The notes under the pieces: model-generated
Told to the model about the DNA's origin: nothing
Seen by the model: the letters and a program-made list of their open reading frames with translations, nothing else
The model's database searches: none
Position numbers and translations under genes: made by a program
DNA from: Thiomargarita sp.
GTDB taxonomy: Bacteria; Pseudomonadota; Gammaproteobacteria; Beggiatoales; Beggiatoaceae
Direction of reading: 5' to 3'
NCBI GenBank assembly: GCA_030635005.1
Contig: DAOVZS010000071.1
Coordinates: forward strand, 1 to 9,571
DNA: 9,571 bases
Shown: positions 6,577-9,571 of the stretch, piece after piece
How the letters are laid out: the number at the start of each line of letters is the position of its first letter
How positions within the stretch are numbered: position 1 is the stretch's first letter

Positions 6577-7818
6577 ATGTCTAAAAAAGATTTGATGACC
6601 TGTAAAACATTTAAAAACGGGGAAGAACTGATAAAATCATTAAAACTGAAACGGAAGTATTTTAAAAATTGTCAGTTTGAAGATGGCTTTAATTTAGAAA
6701 AAGCAGAACTTCAAGAAACCAATTTCAGCAAAGTGATCATGAAGAAAGCTAAATTTAGAAATGCAAAATTCAACAAAGCCATTTTAAATAGAGTAGATTT
6801 TAGTGACGCTGATCTAAGAGGGGCTAATCTTAGTGGCACTGATCTCCGAGATGCTAACCTTGAAAATGCCAACATGCAAGGGGCTAATCTGAAAGATGCC
6901 AATCTTGAAGGCGCTAATCTTCGAAACACAAATCTTCAAGAAGCCAATATCAGAGCTGCAAACCTTACAGACGTACATCTTGAAGCGGCACAAATGCAAC
7001 ACTCAAATCTGAGGAAAGCACTTCTCCATAAAGCTTACCTTCAAGAGGCACATCTTGAAGATTCACGTCTTCAAGAAGCCCATTTTGAAGAAGCGCATTT
7101 GCAAGGGGCATACCTGCAAGGGGCTAATCTTCAAGAAGCCCGTCTTGAGGAAGCCTATTTTCAGGGTGCTTTTCTTCAAAATGCACGTCTGGATGGGGCA
7201 GATATGGAGGGAATTAATCTTCAAGATGCCAATCTTCAAAATGCACGATTAATAGGGGCTGATATTAAAAATGCTGAACTTCATAGAATAAATCTTCAAA
7301 ATGCTGATCTTCAAGGCGCACATCTTGAAGGTACAAATTTGGAAAAGGCACAACTTCAGTCTGCCAATCTTGAAGATACCCATTTTCAAGATGCGTTTCT
7401 TAATGAAGCTAATCTACAAAACGCTGATATGAGCAGAGCAAATTTTCATAGAGCAAATTTAAGAGGCGCAAAGCTTCAATATTCTAAACTCTCAGGTGCA
7501 AATTTAAGCAATGCAAATATTAGGGATGCCAATTTAACCCAAACAGATCTTCAACATGCTAATCTTGAAGATGCGAATCTTGAAAATGCCATTCTTACCC
7601 ATGCCCATCTTCAACATGCTAAACTCATGGAAGCAAAACTGCAAGGGGCAAATCTTCAAGGTGTTGATCTTGAAGAAGCGGATCTCAGAGGGGCAGATCT
7701 GAGAGATGTCAACTTTGAGGGGGCTGATTTTTGGAAAGCAAAGTTAGAAGATGCCCAATTTAAGGGGGCTAATATTGAAAATACTAATATTGAGGACGCC
7801 TTGAAAGACAAGGCGTAA
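6577..7818 (+). CDS. long pentapeptide-repeat protein, 74 uninterrupted repeats
   Basis: A 413-residue protein that is almost entirely pentapeptide repeat, A(D/N)LXX. Residues 39-408 contain 74 repeats in one unbroken five-residue register, with Leu, Phe, Met or Ile at the centre and mostly Ala two residues before. Such repeats fold as a right-handed square beta-helix of four repeats per turn, so about 18 turns. There is no signal peptide, membrane segment or extra domain, only a short lysine-rich N-terminal stretch (1-38), so it is probably cytoplasmic. Qnr/MfpA relatives mimic DNA and bind gyrase but are about half as long; their role cannot be assumed here. ATG 6577 is chosen because AAGAGG (6566-6571) lies five bases upstream; GTG 6571 overlaps that site. 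Cellular role unknown. Its 3' end lies inside a hairpin. Confidence 0.93.
   Translation: MSKKDLMTCKTFKNGEELIKSLKLKRKYFKNCQFEDGFNLEKAELQETNFSKVIMKKAKFRNAKFNKAILNRVDFSDADLRGANLSGTDLRDANLENANMQGANLKDANLEGANLRNTNLQEANIRAANLTDVHLEAAQMQHSNLRKALLHKAYLQEAHLEDSRLQEAHFEEAHLQGAYLQGANLQEARLEEAYFQGAFLQNARLDGADMEGINLQDANLQNARLIGADIKNAELHRINLQNADLQGAHLEGTNLEKAQLQSANLEDTHFQDAFLNEANLQNADMSRANFHRANLRGAKLQYSKLSGANLSNANIRDANLTQTDLQHANLEDANLENAILTHAHLQHAKLMEAKLQGANLQGVDLEEADLRGADLRDVNFEGADFWKAKLEDAQFKGANIENTNIEDALKDKA
7171..7304 (+). repeat. 60-base internal repeat, one beta-helix coil
   Basis: CTTCAAAATGCACG occurs exactly at 7174-7187 and 7234-7247. CTTCAAAATGC recurs at 7294-7304, again 60 bases on. The encoded segments FLQNARLDGA, NLQNARLIGA and NLQNADLQGA are each one full four-repeat turn apart. 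This suggests duplication by whole coils rather than by single pentapeptides. Confidence 0.6.
7796..7816. terminator. hairpin at the convergent gene junction
   Basis: ACGCCTTG (7796-7803) and CAAGGCGT (7809-7816) are perfect 8-bp arms around AAAGA, with five G:C pairs. The right arm ends in the first base of the pentapeptide gene's TAA stop. The guaA stop is 23 bases to the right. The position suits a bidirectional terminator, but neither strand has a T run after the stem, so it may instead slow polymerase or protect 3' ends. Confidence 0.5.
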
Positions 7819-7839
7819 ATATAAACAATAATAATGACA

Positions 7840-9396
7840 CTATTCCCATTCAATGGTTGCCGGTGGTTTTCCAGAAATATCATAAGCCACGCGTGAAATG
7901 CCGGTGACTTCATTAATAATACGATTAGATAAGGTTTCTAACATATCATAAGGCAAACGTGCCCAACGTGCGGTCATGAAATCAACCGTTTCCACAGCAC
8001 GTAAGACGACAACGTAATCATAATGTCGGGTATCTCCCATCACACCGACAGATTTAACGGGTAAAAACACGGCAAAGGCTTGACTGACTTTGTCATACCA
8101 TTTTTGCTTGCGTAATTCTTCAATAAATATCGCATCTGCTTGGCGTAAAATATCCGCATATTCTTTTTTGATATCTCCTAAAATACGAACGGCTAAACCG
8201 GGACCTGGAAAAGGATGCCGATACACCATGTCATCAGGTAATGCTAATGCGCTGCCAATTTTACGCACTTCATCTTTAAATAATTCTCGTAACGGTTCTA
8301 TCAGTTTCAAATCCATTTTTTCAGGTAATCCACCAACATTGTGATGAGATTTAATAACATGAGCCTTGCCTGATTTTGCTCCAGCGGATTCTATCACGTC
8401 AGGATAAATTGTCCCTTGTGCGAGCCAAATAACATGCGTAATGTTTGCGGCTTCTTCTTCAAATATCTTAATAAATAAATTACCAATAATTTTACGTTTT
8501 TTCTCAGGATCAGTCTCTCCCTTTAAAGCTGTTAAAAAACGTGCCTCTGCATCCACACGAGTGACGTGTACGCCAAGATGTTGTACAAAGGTTTCCATGA
8601 CTTGTTCAGATTCATGCAAACGTAATAATCCATTGTCGACAAAAACACAATGTAGCTGATCTCCGATAGCACGATGTAATAAGGCAGCGACGACTGAGGA
8701 ATCGACGCCACCTGATAAGGCTAATAATACCTTATTATTACCTACCTTGGATTGAATCTGTTGAATACTATCCTCTATAATATTATCAGCTGTCCATAAT
8801 GCATCACATCCACAAATATCTTGTACAAATCGTTGCAAAATTTTAGCACCTTGTACAGTGTGTGTGACTTCTGGGTGAAATTGTAGCCCATAAAAATGAC
8901 GTTTTTCATCTGCAATGGCAGCAATAGGCGCATTATCGGTACTGGCAATATTTTGAAAACCAGATGGCAATGTGGTGACGTGATCACCGTGACTCATCCA
9001 AACATCTAATAAACCGTCTTGTTCTTCAATATTGCTGAGTAAGGAAGCGTCTCCTTGTGTACGTACCTGAGCATATCCATATTCACGTCGCTTTGAGCCC
9101 TCAACTTTTCCGCCAAGCTGCAAAGCCATAATGTGCATACCGTAACAAATCCCTAAAATAGGGATATCTAATGTAAAAATATATTCAGGGGCACGATAAT
9201 TAAGCTCAGTCACAGATTCTGGGCTACCTGATAAAATAATTCCTTTAGGCTTAAAATCAAGAATAGTTTGTTTTTCAATAGTATAGCTATGAATTTCGCA
9301 AAAAATACCACATTCGCGTATACGACGTGCTATTAATTGTGTATATTGAGAGCCAAAATCAAGAATAAGAATACGATGGGCGTGGATATTGTGCAT
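7840..9396 (-). CDS. guaA: GMP synthase (glutamine-hydrolysing)
   Basis: A full-length 518-residue GuaA that makes GMP from XMP, ATP and glutamine in the cytoplasm, the last step of de novo guanine nucleotide synthesis. The N-terminal class I amidotransferase domain (about 1-200) has the nucleophile C84 in GICYGM and the partners H174 and E176 in FHPEV. The ATP pyrophosphatase domain has the P-loop SGGVDSS at 228-234, and the C-terminal dimerisation domain includes RHPFPGPGLAVR (393-404) and ends in the usual ATIEWE. The start gives the typical opening NIHAHRILILDFGSQYTQL. No good Shine-Dalgarno precedes it, so translation may depend on the gene 9 bases upstream. guaB, the common partner, is not visible next to it. 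Confidence 0.98.
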   Translation of the reverse strand: MHNIHAHRILILDFGSQYTQLIARRIRECGIFCEIHSYTIEKQTILDFKPKGIILSGSPESVTELNYRAPEYIFTLDIPILGICYGMHIMALQLGGKVEGSKRREYGYAQVRTQGDASLLSNIEEQDGLLDVWMSHGDHVTTLPSGFQNIASTDNAPIAAIADEKRHFYGLQFHPEVTHTVQGAKILQRFVQDICGCDALWTADNIIEDSIQQIQSKVGNNKVLLALSGGVDSSVVAALLHRAIGDQLHCVFVDNGLLRLHESEQVMETFVQHLGVHVTRVDAEARFLTALKGETDPEKKRKIIGNLFIKIFEEEAANITHVIWLAQGTIYPDVIESAGAKSGKAHVIKSHHNVGGLPEKMDLKLIEPLRELFKDEVRKIGSALALPDDMVYRHPFPGPGLAVRILGDIKKEYADILRQADAIFIEELRKQKWYDKVSQAFAVFLPVKSVGVMGDTRHYDYVVVLRAVETVDFMTARWARLPYDMLETLSNRIINEVTGISRVAYDISGKPPATIEWE

Positions 9397-9405
9397 AGTT
9401 TAGTG

Positions 9406-9571
9406 TTAATTGGTTTGTAACGTAATCAGTGTTTTATCAGGGGTAACGGGGGTAACGGGAGAAACATCTTGAGGAAGACATCCCCCTAAAGGCCATTCCA
9501 TACTCGTTTCATATGTATCCGTATAGAATAATGTGGGTATATAGTTTAGACATGCAAACACACCGATCAAG
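9406..9571 (-). CDS. 3' end of an unrecognised gene upstream of guaA
   Basis: One leftward frame is open from the window edge to TAA at 9406-9408 (54 codons); the other two minus-strand frames close quickly. The visible C-terminus is hydrophobic at first (LIGVFACLNYIP), then contains PQDVSPVTPVTPDK and ends LITLQTN. I recognise no family. It does not match the end of GuaB. The stop lies 9 bases before the guaA start, which suggests one operon and would explain the weak guaA ribosome binding site. With only 54 codons visible, a chance open frame is possible. Confidence 0.45.
   Translation of the reverse strand, partial: LIGVFACLNYIPTLFYTDTYETSMEWPLGGCLPQDVSPVTPVTPDKTLITLQTN
9440..9457. repeat. 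9-bp tandem duplication
   Basis: GGGGTAACG occurs twice in tandem (9440-9448 and 9449-9457), followed by GG. In the leftward frame it encodes PVT-PVT-P, so the frame is preserved. It resembles a small slippage duplication in a proline/threonine-rich tail. Confidence 0.6.

Noticed and set aside
6711..7002. Leftward ORFs of 72 and 62 codons inside the pentapeptide gene
   Set aside because: They are low-complexity mirror images of the 15-base repeat, which happens to lack stops on the other strand. No start signals.
1..9571. CRISPR array, tRNA, rRNA, insertion sequence or guanine riboswitch
   Set aside because: No spaced direct repeats, tRNA-like folds, transposase frames or terminal repeats were seen. 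The only repetitive DNA is the pentapeptide gene, and guaA has no long leader.

Overview
The window looks like chromosomal DNA of an AT-rich gammaproteobacterium. The best lineage markers are a small membrane protein of the DUF3301 family, a proteobacterial-type GMP synthase (guaA) and an MdaB-type quinone reductase. A very long pentapeptide-repeat protein beside an anaerobic-type 2-oxoacid:ferredoxin oxidoreductase would suit a large sulfur bacterium of the Beggiatoa/Thioploca kind. That placement is inference; no marker in the window fixes it.

Layout. Positions 1-276 hold no convincing gene: an AT-rich inverted repeat, a rightward promoter-like site, a doubtful 45-codon ORF and a weak terminator-like hairpin. 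From 6478 down to 277, six genes run leftward, all tightly spaced: mdaB, a DUF3301 gene, a fused gamma-delta and a fused alpha-beta subunit of a 2-oxoacid:ferredoxin oxidoreductase, nfnA and nfnB. The last four are joined by a 4-base overlap, a 4-base gap and an 11-base overlap, so they are almost surely co-translated. A rightward gene at 6577-7818 encodes 74 uninterrupted pentapeptide repeats. It shares a 98-base divergent promoter region with mdaB. Leftward guaA (7840-9396) converges on it, with an 8-bp hairpin near the junction. The right edge holds the 3' end of an unrecognised leftward gene 9 bases upstream of guaA.

How the genes work together. The oxidoreductase should split a 2-oxoacid, probably pyruvate, to an acyl-CoA and CO2, passing electrons through thiamine diphosphate and [4Fe-4S] clusters. 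NfnAB is a flavin/iron-sulfur enzyme linking ferredoxin, NADH and NADP+. Their co-translation suggests a 2-oxoacid-to-NAD(P)H module. The oxidoreductase is divergent: two residues that contact pyruvate in the classical enzyme appear replaced, and the gamma domain lacks its usual glycine-rich motif. Its substrate is therefore open. mdaB at the head of the run has a perfect-consensus sigma-70 promoter that may drive all six genes and ties the cluster loosely to quinone or redox stress.

All family calls rest on motif recognition and remembered family sequences, with no database search.
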